From: Drosophila miranda
Lineage: Eukaryota; Arthropoda; Insecta; Diptera; Drosophilidae
NCBI RefSeq assembly: GCF_003369915.1
Contig: NW_022881603.1
Span: forward strand, 32,981,522 to 33,045,521
DNA length: 64,000 bases
Direction of reading: 5' to 3'
Part shown: positions 12,201 to 24,200 of the stretch, in pieces
Layout: each line of letters begins with the position of its first letter
Position numbering within the stretch: the first letter of the stretch is position 1
Position numbers and translations under genes: made by a program
Notes under the pieces: model-generated
Told to the model about the DNA's origin: nothing
Seen by the model: the letters and a program-made list of their open reading frames with translations, nothing else
Database searches by the model: none

Positions 12201-15200
12201 ACTCGACGCAAAGATCAGCACTAGCACAAACCACTCAAAGGCCGGAGTATCGACAACCGTCAAGACAGCCGTCCTAATGCGGGTCCACTGCTTGGCGCTC
12301 GGCGTGTCCATGCAGGACATAAACCTAGGGCAGCGGAAGTAAAAGCTGCCAGTATGAAAAGAGGGAAAACAGGGAAGTAGCATAAGAAGATGTAATTGGG
12401 GATCTTTTCAAATACTCACTGATCGTAGCACTTCTGGGGGAAGCAGTCATCTGGCACCTTCGGCGGCTTCGCCTGCTTATAGCTCGGAAAAGTCATGGGA
12501 TCATTGTAAGCGCCCTGCGAGTTACGTCTCCCACCGACGGTGAGGTCGTCTACGTAGGAAACCAAACAATGCCATGGTTTTTCGGTCAGTCGAGTGAATG
12601 CCGCCGGCTTCTGTGCCGCCTTTTCCGGCTGATCGGATTGCTCAGTCTTGTGGGTGTGGGCGAGAGCCAGGGCCAGGGCCGAGCTGGTGTCGGCGGCGCC
12701 CGAGCTGTGCGACTCGGTGCGCGCGGACTGGAAGGAAGCGGCTTTGTCTAAAGTCGATTGTGGATGCTCCATGGGGCGTCGCCTCTGTCCTGCCGTTGGG
12801 TGTGCTTGTGAGTGGCCATTGCCGTGCCGATGGCCAGACCCATGGGTGTGCCTTTGGCCGTGACCATGAGAGGGGGCCGTTTGGATGCTCGTAGCATGAA
12901 AGTGCTGCTGGTGCTCGGTGAGGGCGGCCAGCGGGGGCGTGGGCGTGACCTTTAGCGATGAAATTTGCGCCAGTGTCGGTGGCTCAAGGCTCGACTTCAA
13001 GGAGGTGGGTGGCGTGGCGGGTACACCAGTGGATAATGGCAGAACAAGCTTCTGCTTCTGGATGAGCAGGTTCTCGTAGGAGTTGGTACTCTTGAGCGAG
13101 AGACTGTCCAGGCGCAGCTGGTCGCTGTTGAGAAACTTGCGCGGCATCTTCTCCGATTCGATGCGTAGCGTGGAGATTGGCTTTTCCTCCTCCGGCAGCT
13201 CCTCTAGCCGCTCGATCAGCGACAACCGTTTGAAGCGATCGAATTGAACCGTGAATGGGTCGAACTTGCGGCGCGTGAAGGGCGACTGGCTGGCGCCTGG
13301 ACCTTGGCTGGTGGCTGCCACTGCCATGGCCTCCATGGCCACGAAAGGCGCATGGATTTGATCACAGATTTTGCGTATTTCATTCGATATGCTAAAGTCC
13401 TCGTCGATCTTGCGCTGCTTCTCCAGGCGGCGGCGTTTTATCTTCACGGACTGCCGCTGGGCGGTGGAGCTAACGGACTGGGAGCGTCTCGGAACGCTAG
13501 ATAGGTCGTAGCTGTCATAAGGATTGTGTGGATGCACTACCTCATCGACGGCTGTGCGCTCCGAGGCGCCCGTGATAATGGCAATGTGCTCCATGATCGC
13601 TTTGGTGGCCTCGTCGGCCGCCGGCGAGGGCTCTGATAGGGTGGAGAGCTTGCGCTCCAGCGACGTAGTCGAGCGTTTGATCTCCTCCAACTCCTTCTCG
13701 AAGCTCTGGATGATGTTATCGAACTCCGAGTGCTCCACCAGCGCCTCGCTCTCCTGATGTCCCTGGCTGGAGGATCGGCGCGACCGCATGAGGTTCGACG
13801 AAATGTAGCTGAGATTGGACTTCGGCATCTCGTTATCCTCCTGGAGGAACTGAAAGAGCTCCTTCTGCTCGCAATTGAGAAGCTCCTCGCGCAGATTCCC
13901 TTGCTGCGAGAGCAGCTCGTCGTGCTCGATCGATATGGAGTTCAGGGAGTGGCCACTAGAGTGCCTTCGCATCTCCGCCTCCTCCGACTTGAGCAGCGAG
14001 CGCTGAGAGTGACCGCTGGACTGTAAGAGTCGGTCCAGAGACTTCCTGTAGCTGGGTGAGCGGGTTAGCAACGATTTCTGGTACTTAAGGTAGGCCTCGT
14101 CGTGCTCTTCGCTGCCGTAGCGCCGCGAGGAGTTATCCTGAAAAGAGTCTCCGTGGTTGAAAGAGCCACTTCGCTGGTCGTTGGCATATGGATCCGTGTC
14201 CGTGGAGTTGTACTGGCCCAGAAGACGCAGATCGATCGACTCCGTGTAGGTGGCCTCGTCCCTAGAGTCGTTCTGCTGGGTGCTCACCCCCGAGGAGATC
14301 TGGTGTTGCAGCCATCGCTCCGCCAGGGCGAACGGAGTTAGGTTGTTGCTGTGGGCAGACATGATGGCGGTCTCGTAGGTGGGCGGCAGCGAGTCTGTAA
14401 TTGGTGGCAGTGGCTGATCCTGTAGCTGGATCTGCTCGGGCACATCCGAGGCTTCGTCGTACTCGAGGCCATCAACAATTGTGTGCAGGCCGTCCCTCAA
14501 GGGGATCTGGAAGCCAAAGTCAGAGCCCGAGACTGGCCGATTCAAAGATTCCTGAAAGAAAAGAACGTAAATTAGTCGGATTTTAAAGAGAGTTCAATTT
14601 CAAACACCCACCTGGTAGCTCAATCTATGGAACTTAGTCTCGGCCAACAGATTAGACTTGTCCATCTCCATTCCCCCCGTGGAATGGAGCTGTGCCTGAC
14701 CCTGACTTTGAGCGTGGGCCTGGGCCTGGGCCTCGAGCACGATCTGCTGGAACTTCTCGGCAAACTTTCGCTCTTTACGATCCTTACGCTCTTGCCGCTT
14801 CTTCCTTATCAGATCCCGCACCCGTTCGATACTTCTCGCCAGCTTAGACTCCTCGCCCACTTCCTATATCGGGGGAAAGAACATGAAAAGATCATTAGAC
14901 AATGGTCGAATCTAAGGCAGAGCAGAAAGCAAAAGAGTTCGCTACAAGATTTTTTGTATATTTTTTGACTAGACATTGACATCGATACATCGACATGGAG
15001 TTACAATCAGAATTCGGGGTTCCAATACATACAAAAGTAAGGGTTAAGGGCAGGCAACACAAAAGGTTATAACATTTATCACATATATACATATGTATAA
15101 ATATTGCCTGATCAGCTTTGGTCTACTTTAGAAGTATATACACATTTATTTTGTTGGGATTTAGATTAAAGTTTGGCTAACTTAAACGAAGCAAGCAAGT

Positions 15201-18200
15201 TTAAAGCAAGTTAAAACGATTTAGTTGGAAAAATTACCTTCTTCTTGAATATCTGTTTACGGTTTTTAGTGTATTTAAATTGTTTTGGTTTTCGGGTTAA
15301 GTGTAGATTTAGTGTCGTGTATTTTGTGTGGGCAAGTAGTTAAGATTAAGATTAAACGCATGGTGCAAAGTTGACAACAGAAGATTTGGTTAATTCGATT
15401 AGGTATTCAGTGCATTTCAGAGAATGTTTTAACATTGATACTTAGACAAGAGACATACATTGTTAGCTTCGAGTACGAGTACGAGTACGAGTAGGAGTAT
15501 GTGGGTCTGTTCAGTATGTACATACACATAAGAAGTGGTAAAGTTAAGACCCGAACAAACCCCCATAGTCACAAAATTCGAGCAGAGCCGAACTGTAGAG
15601 GCCCAGAACAAGTCAAAATACATTGTGCTGGGTCTAATTTTAAGGATCAAAATTAGATTTAAGTTTAGTAGAACACAAACATGTAGCAAAAGTAGTAACA
15701 CAATGCAGAGTCTGATGGTTTTTAATGGGAATTTTAACCATAAAAGTGAAAAGTAAATATAATTTGCTTGTCTGAACAGAAGAGAAGAGTGCCAGATCGT
15801 ATGGTGTATGATATAATTGGTTCAATTGTGTGGTATACCAATGCTAATTGAGCGATAATACGATGAAGGCTTAGATCAGACACACAAACACACACAGATT
15901 AAGGATCAGACACACACATAAATAGAAATACCGGAAATCACATCAAAGTGCAATACATCATTTAGGAAACGATCTAACGATCTGACCAGCGATCGTCTGA
16001 AGTAACATATATATCTTTTCTTTTAGTGGGTTGGTTTTATGACAAGGAGAAGCATGATTGCTCTCCTGTCCATTCCGGAATTATTCACGTTTAGTTGTTA
16101 GATTGTTTAAGAAACTTTTGGTGGCACACACCAAGAAATACGACATTTACATTCACGAACGTTAAGAAACATTGAAAAGGTAGGCGAGAAGCCTGTGACT
16201 TGCCTCTTTCTTCGACTTGAGCTCCTCAGAATTGAAGCTGTTAAGCAACAAGGCCAAGAACAAGTTGAGCACCATGAAGTTTCCCATGACCAAAGTTGGC
16301 AGAAATATGGCGAAGCATGTGGAGGCACCTTGCTGCAAGATATAATTAGTATATGTGCGATCTGTAAGTCCGTTTTCCAAGCTGTCTACAAACCTCTTCT
16401 TCGGCTCGCATACAGTCCCAGAGCGGCTCGATCCATTCCCCGCACAATATGCGGAAGATCATCATGAATGAGTGAAAGAAGTCATTGAAATTCCATCTGT
16501 AAAGGAGGATACAGATAAGAGAATATACGAGAATATAATTAAATGACTCAAGTCTTGCCTTGGAACTGGATCTGGGTCAAACTTTTCCGCCGTGTAGTCT
16601 TTGGAGAACAATTGCATGCCAATGACGGCAAATATATAGATGACTATGACCAAGATCAGCGTGAGGTTACCCAGCGCCCCAATTGTCGATATGATAATGC
16701 TCAGCAGCACCTTCATTGTGGTCCACGACTGGGCCAGCTTTAGAACACGCAGCTGGAAATGTAGCAAAGGTTTGAAATGAAATATATTTCGATTTAATAT
16801 CGCACGGACGCAGTACCAGTCGCAGTCCCCTCAAGACACTAAGGCCATCGACCAGCTCGAAGATGATGTCCAGCAAACTGGCCGTGACAATGAGCAGGTC
16901 AAATATATTCCAGCCGCACAGAAAAAAGTCCTTGGACAGGGCCATCAGCTTCACAATGCACTCAAAGGTGAAAATGGACGTGAAAACCTGTGGAAAAGAA
17001 ACGAATTTAGTAGATTCTTGGGCGATTCTTGGTTCACTTACCTTATTTCCCACATCCAGGGCATTGCGAAAGCTCTCGCTCATGCCGTGATGCTCCATAG
17101 CCAGAAAGGCTGTGTTTAGCACAATGCACAGCGTGATAGCCAGCTCGAAGAGCGGATCCCTCACCACCTTGTAGAGGCAGTTCTGGAACTGCAGCCAGCT
17201 CTCGTAGTCGGCGCAGCAGTGGACACAGCGATTGCAGTTGCGGTCGGGAAGATCATCTGATTGGAAATTAAAATAATTAAAAAACCCATTCCCCCCAAAA
17301 AGTTTCTTAGAGAGCACTCACCGATAACCACCACCTCCGAGGAGAACTCCTGATGCAGGGCATAAACATTATGATTCTTGATGCGGGCTATGTTCCCATT
17401 GCACTTGATGAGGCGCACTTCACGCGGGGATAGGGCCAACTCCACGGTGGACACGTGGCCCAGCTCGTTGGCCGGATCCTGCTCCTCGTGATCGTCGACC
17501 ACCCCGGAATCATCCTGCGAGGATTCGCGATTGACGCCACTTGAGTTGTAGCTCGTCTGACGGCTGCTGGCGATGAGCTGGCCCTTGTTGTCCGAGGGGT
17601 ACAGCATGTTGGCGTTCTTCTGCGGCTCCTCCTGGAAGCTAATGCGGTTCTTGGGCGTAGCAGCGGCGGGCACCTTGGCCAGCAGATTCTGATGATGCTG
17701 CTGCTGCTGCTGCTCTATCTGTTTGTATTGCTTCTGAGCCTGCCGCGTGAGGGCGGAGGGACGCTCCGTGGCACTATGTCGCGGACTTGGTCCCGGGCTG
17801 GGCGTGGCGGAAGGGGATTTGTTGGTATCGTTTTTATGGCCATTGCTGCCGTTCCCATTCCCATTGCCATTAGTCTCTTTTCCGCCTTTGGTCTTTTTTC
17901 GGCGCGTCTTCTTCTTGCTGTACGAGGCCAGGAGGACGCCCTTGCGGGAGTCGATCCTCTTATTGTTGTTCTTGTTAAATTTCTTAACATTCAGCACGGA
18001 TGGATCAAAGCTGAACGTGGAATCATCCCGATGGTCCAGCAAATCCTTTTTCCGCTCCTGCAACAAATCAAAGAGGTTAGATCAGAGGATCAGGGTGCGG
18101 GCCAAGTTTGGGGCCACTCACCTCGTTTGTTATCTCCGCCTCCTCCTCGTAACTCAACGCGACAACGGCTAGCATCAGGTTAATCAAGTAGAATGAGCCA

Positions 18201-21200
18201 AAAAACACAACCACCGTAAAAAATATGACACTCATTGGACCACAAGTTGCTAGCACCTGCGGAAAGGGATAATCTGATCGATTAGATCATCTCGATAATG
18301 GGAGCAAGGATTACACTGACCATATTGTAGACATTCTCCCAGTAGTCCAATGTAAACAGCTGAAAGGTCGTTAGCATTGACCACATGAAATTGTCAAAGT
18401 TGGTATAGCCATGATTGGGATTCTCGCCGACACAGATGCACATATAGCCGAATGGGCAGTGACGGGCGCCCGTCAAGTTTCCACAAAGCACGGGCATCTC
18501 CTCATCGTCGAATAGCCAGTTGTCCGTGTCGTTGACCCACCTGAAAGGAACAATGACCATCCCTCCATTAGCTTTCAGCTTTAATCATGAATTACAATCT
18601 CATACATATGCCAGTCGAGATGGGAGACGTTGGACCACTCGGAGGGCACGTGGCGCACACACTTGTTGCGCAGCTCGCCCATATAGACCTGCAGGGCGAA
18701 GAGGGCAAAGACCATCAAACAGAAGATGGTGAGCGTCATGACCTCCGCCAGTTGACGGAAGGAGTGAAGCAACGCGTTGATAATTGTCTTAAGTCCGGGC
18801 ATGATGGAAACCGTCTTGAGAGCGCGCAGCACGCGAAAGGTACGCAGCCCCGCCAGGTTGCCAACCTCCATGCCAATGGTGGCATAGCCACTAGTTATGA
18901 CCACAAAGTCTAGCCAATTCCATGGGTTGCGCAGATAGGTGTACTTGTTGAGCAGAAAGCCTTTGGCAATGATTTTGATCACCATTTCGATGGAGTAAAT
19001 CGCCAGAAAGATGTACCTGTGGGTTGGTAACAGTAAAGGTTTGAAAGGGTCGTCCCGTGACCACTCGAATTTGAGGTACTTACTCAGCCTCCTCCACCGT
19101 CTCGGTCATGGCAAGGAAAATGCAGTTGAACAGAATGGTGGCCATGACGCAGTAGTCGAAAAATTGGTTCGTTGCGATATAGACGCACACGCGCCGCGCT
19201 GGACTCCATGGATGGAAGAGGAATAGGCTCTTGGTGCCTGTGAAACGATGGATGTAGTTCTTGCGAAAGCGTTTCGAAACCACACAGAATGTCTGAAATG
19301 TCAGCAGAATAAGAAGAATCATATTGAAACTATATTGCTCGTGGACGCAGCGCCGAATTAGGGCTGAATAACCATCGAAAGTATCGATACTTCAAATTCC
19401 TGAAATAGTTATATTAAAACGAGGGGGAACGTTGTGAGTTGCAGCGGACACCGCAACACTACAGTTATACCCGATACTAAGTCAGTATGGCTCTCCTCCG
19501 GCAGACGCCGCTAATATTAAACGACACGACAAAGAGTGCGTGCGAGAGAGACAGAAAATCAGTCTGAGCGTGACGTCTGGTGCTGCGTAGCCAGTGCAAA
19601 TTGATTTGTTTCTTTTGGGTATAAAAATGATCCGATCTGATCCAGATTCAGCAGTCTGATAGATATGGTCATTATCTATGATTCTGCGTTTTTAGTTTTC
19701 TCGTATCCTCAATATTGTGGATGCAACAGATTTTCGTCCTTTGTGGGGGCGGAAAGGGGTGGGGCGAAATTTTGAGATATACGTTTTAAAGTGAGATCTA
19801 ACAGGAGTGCGGATACCAAATTTGGTTACTCTAGCCTTAATAGTCTCTGAGATTTTTGAATATCCCCAGATTTTCATCCTTTGCGGGGGCGGAAGGGGGT
19901 GTGGCGAAATTTTGAAACAAACTCGTCTCGGTCCGATATATAAGGAGTGTGGATACCAAATTTGGTTTCTCTAGCTTTTATAGTCTCTGAGATCTAGGCG
20001 CTAATGTTTTACTCTAAGCAAAGCCGGCTATGCTACGTGTGTGTTAGAGAGAGACAGGGCGAGAAAAAACGAAATTGTTTTCTTGATGCTGGCTATAATA
20101 ATAATACGATCTTATTCAAATTCTGCAGTCTAAAAGATATGGTCATTCTCTACGATTCTGCGTTTTTGGTTTTCTCGTATCTTTAAAATTGTGGATGCCA
20201 CAGATTTTCGTCCTTTGTGGGGGCGGAAGTGGGCGGGGCGAAGTTTTTAAATATTTTTGTAGCAGTGACATATCACAGAAGTCTGGATCCAAAACATCGT
20301 TGCTCTAGCTCTTATAGTCTTTGAGCACTAGGCGCTAATAGGGACGGACAGACGGACAGACGGACAGACGGACGGACGGACAAACGCATGATGCAATTAT
20401 ACAAGGTGGTCTCGTCGGGAGCCGAAGTTCGTTCGTGTTGTCCCTTATCGTCAGTGCATGCTTGCTTGTTGATGATGAAGGACGAATTTTTTGATATATT
20501 CTTAACCCTTATGTCCCGACAACAACAAAATTATAAAAAGCATATAAAAAAAATACCACAGGTTTAGAAGTAATCTTTATATATTATGTAAAAGAACATT
20601 TTAATATAACTAAAAATGTTGAAGAAAAATTATTAATGGCTGCATAAAATTTAAATATTAATATATCAGTAAAATCATTTTATTTTAAAATTTTAAAACC
20701 CACGGGCCTGTTAAGGGTTAATCAACATCAACATATACCGTCTCACTCACACTCACTATACTATGTGCCCTTCACTCGCACTTATTGCTAGCATACGTTA
20801 AGGGACTAACTTTTGCCGACGAGACCACCTTGTATAATTGCATCATGGACAGACGGACAGACGGACAGACAGACATGGCTCAATCGACTCGGCTATTGAT
20901 GCTGATCAAGAATATATATACTTTATGGGGTCGGAAACGATTCTTCTGGACGTTACACACATCCACTTTTACCACAAATCTAATATACCCCAATACTCAT
21001 TTTGAGTATCGGGTATAAAAATAATATTAATAACACTCGCAATATATATTGCGTGTGTACTAACACATGTTCTCTCTGCGCTCTCTCTCTCTCATGATGT
21101 ATGGTTAGTGGTATAAGTCAAACTGCGTGCATCGCACAAAAGTATCGATGAAATATGAAAATTTTAGCGTAAATCTGAAAAATGCAGTCGACAATAAAAA

Positions 21201-24200
21201 TATAAAAAAATAAAGTGCTCTGATAGCCTGGAGACGGCTACAATAATAATCTTAGGTTTAGTTAAAACCATTGTCAAAAGAATATTTATATCGATATATA
21301 AAAGTCAACCTTGGATGCGATAGTCGGGCTGCGGATAAATATCTGCACGATATTCGTGCTGTCAGAGGAAACGCGAACCTAGCAGCCAGACTTCCGTTCG
21401 ACCATCGTTCTTTCGTTCTCGACCCGTCAAACCGACCACAAGGAAAATGAGAGCTAAGGTAATTTGTAAGTCAAGATAATAAGTGCAGAAAAGAATTGGA
21501 GTAGAGCAAGACTAAAAGTGGAAACAGATTAAGACTGCAATTTAATTGTTTTTATCTCATTTTCAGTGGCGTAAGAAGCGTATGCGTAGGTTGAAGCGTA
21601 AGCGCAGAAAGATGCGTGCACGTTCCAAGTAGGTGCAGCGCCATCGACCACTAACTGGTGAGTACCCGCTTGGCCACAGGAGCCCTAGCGACACGCAAGA
21701 TTCTAATTTGCCGTTTTTTGTTCGTTTCAGGAACTTTTGACATATAAGCACACCATTACTGAAACATGCCGTCTGGGCCCCACATTGTGGCCCGAAAGTA
21801 ATTTTGTAAAAACAGTTTTCACGCAAAACAAGAAAATGTGCATTTAAAATACACTTCCGAATTTCACGTTTAAATTGATTCTAATAAATTACTGGATTTT
21901 TACAAAAGTTCCAACTGAATCAAATCATGTGTTCTTAATAATTGAGTGGTAGAGAAAAAAGCGGCACCCAGCGTGCTGTTTCAACATAACCACATTTGTA
22001 TGTCATCTGTGTGTGTGTATGTAGCGCACAGAGCACGTTTTGGCTAAAATGTTACACTAATTTTTGACATTCCGATAATTTTTAATCCTGCAATATAGAG
22101 TAATTTTTTTCTCAAGCTTGGAAGTTTATGACGCCATGCCGGCAGAAAACTGGAGAAAGTAATCGCTTGAAACAAGAAGATTAGTGAGAGTGAGTAGCGT
22201 TTGGTAGCCAAATACCAAAACCAATTAAATCCAACATAGCTGACACACCGTCCGACCGACTGACTGACCACATTAAACATTGATCATCGTGCTCCCGGCC
22301 AAGGCAGTAAATTTCCACTTAATCGGCTAATACAATTACACAAAGTACAATCAGACCAAGGGCTGCTGTTGCTTGCCCCTTGGGAGCGCGTGTCGTGCGC
22401 TCGTCAGATTAGCCGGCTCCGCTCCGTTCCTGGGGCACCATTCGGAAATATCGATTTGTTTGACGGAGAGGAGAAAAAGAGCGGCAGCCGAGCCGAGCGT
22501 TGTTCATTAGCGCCTTGATTTCTTCAATTATATACATACATACATACATATGTATGCAGAGGTGCCAGCCAGAGCGGCCTGGCCTGCCTGTTTTTCATGC
22601 TAAGGATGATGTTTCTGTCTGTCTTCCCGCCACTCCTCCCCCACTATTCTGAAGGTCGTTTGTCACTGTAATACACACATAAACGTCGCTCAACCGAGTA
22701 AGCAGAAATTTTAATGTAACAAGCAAAAATTGCGATTGGGTGGCAGTTTGCCATTTGCCATTTTGTGTGCCTTTTCTGTAAATTTGCATGCGCCTTTGGT
22801 TACGCTACGCTGCCGCTGTCGTCGCCCCCTCCACACCACACCCCATATAACGCCCTACCAGTCCGTTCTAGGGATGTATGGTGGCGAGTAGAGCTGTGGA
22901 GGATAAGCATGTGTACTTTTAAGTGCACAGAAGGAAAGTTGTGTAGGGTCTTGTTCGGGCAAACATGCGGTGTCGTCTGTGGCTGTGTCTTATCACTGGA
23001 GCAGACAACCGACGTCGCCATCGTTTAGTTGTTTGCTTTGCCTGGCCGGCATTTGCCACTTGCATAAAAAGTGTCCCATTAAATGCAATTAAGCACTTTG
23101 ATTCTCCTCCGCCTAAGTCTGTATAGATTTTTGTTCCACAAACACACACACTCTAACGTGTACATGCATGAGTAAACATTGCATTGGCGCTGCCAATGGA
23201 TGCGTGCAAAGTCCGGCAACATTGCGGCACATGTTCTAATCAGAGATGAGCAGGGTCGTGCAGTGATTTTAGTAGTCACGATATGGTCTTCCAGTGACTG
23301 GCTCAAGTTGCCATTGTTCGTTATGAACTTTTGGTTGACTAAGCTTTAGTAAACAATAAGATTTAATTATAGATTGGCAGACTGTTTGCCTTGAGTAAGT
23401 ACCCAATCGATAAAGAACATCACTCGACGTCAGGTACTTGGTCACAGGCTCATCTCCCATCCTGGTCAATTGCATGTTTATTTTTCCAGGCCCAGCCCAG
23501 CCCGGCCCGGTATATGTGCCGTTATTTGGAATTATTTCTCCACGACACGTGGCATGAAAAGTCGCCAAGTCTTGGTACACTTGCATGTTCGTCTATAATT
23601 TGTCCTCTTGCGGGCTGCTGCGGCTGTGTTGGCCAGTTTGGTTTGAGTCACGTAAATACGGTCGCAAGTTTCCTCTGCCCCAGAGTCGGTACCGTAGCCC
23701 CGTGCATGCCATGGCATGACCCATATTCCTGCCCTGCCAGTAAAGTACATGTGAGTGGATGTGTGTGTGTTTGGTTCATTGTTTGCCCATAGCTCCAAAA
23801 ATTTATTCTTACTTTTGAAATTTAACGAGCCCGCGCGGCGGCATTTACGCTGATTTCCTTTTTGGCTTTCGAGAGGGCCACGAGGGTCGTTCTAGGCGTT
23901 TCCATTAACCCCCGCCGCTGGTCGCTTGCCAGGAAAAAGTGCATTTCCACTGGTGCACACACAATGCAAATGCAAACGCAACAAAATCAACAGCAAAAAC
24001 AAAACCAAAGTCGCGTCGCGTTCCATTTCCGTTGTGCCACTTGCAGTTGCAGTGGTCGCCCGCCCCGCCCCTCAATTGTTGCCCCTGGCTGGGACTGGGT
24101 CGCGTCTGTGTGTGACTTTTTAATTAGTGGCAATGGAGGCCAAATGGGGTGGCAGGGCAGCAGGGCTTGCTCGGCTTGGCCCCGGCACATTTTGGGTCTG

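Noticed and set aside
20340..20384. GGACAGACGGAC repeats as a CRISPR-like or independent satellite array
   Set aside because: They are the internal microsatellite of each DINE-like copy, not spaced repeats.
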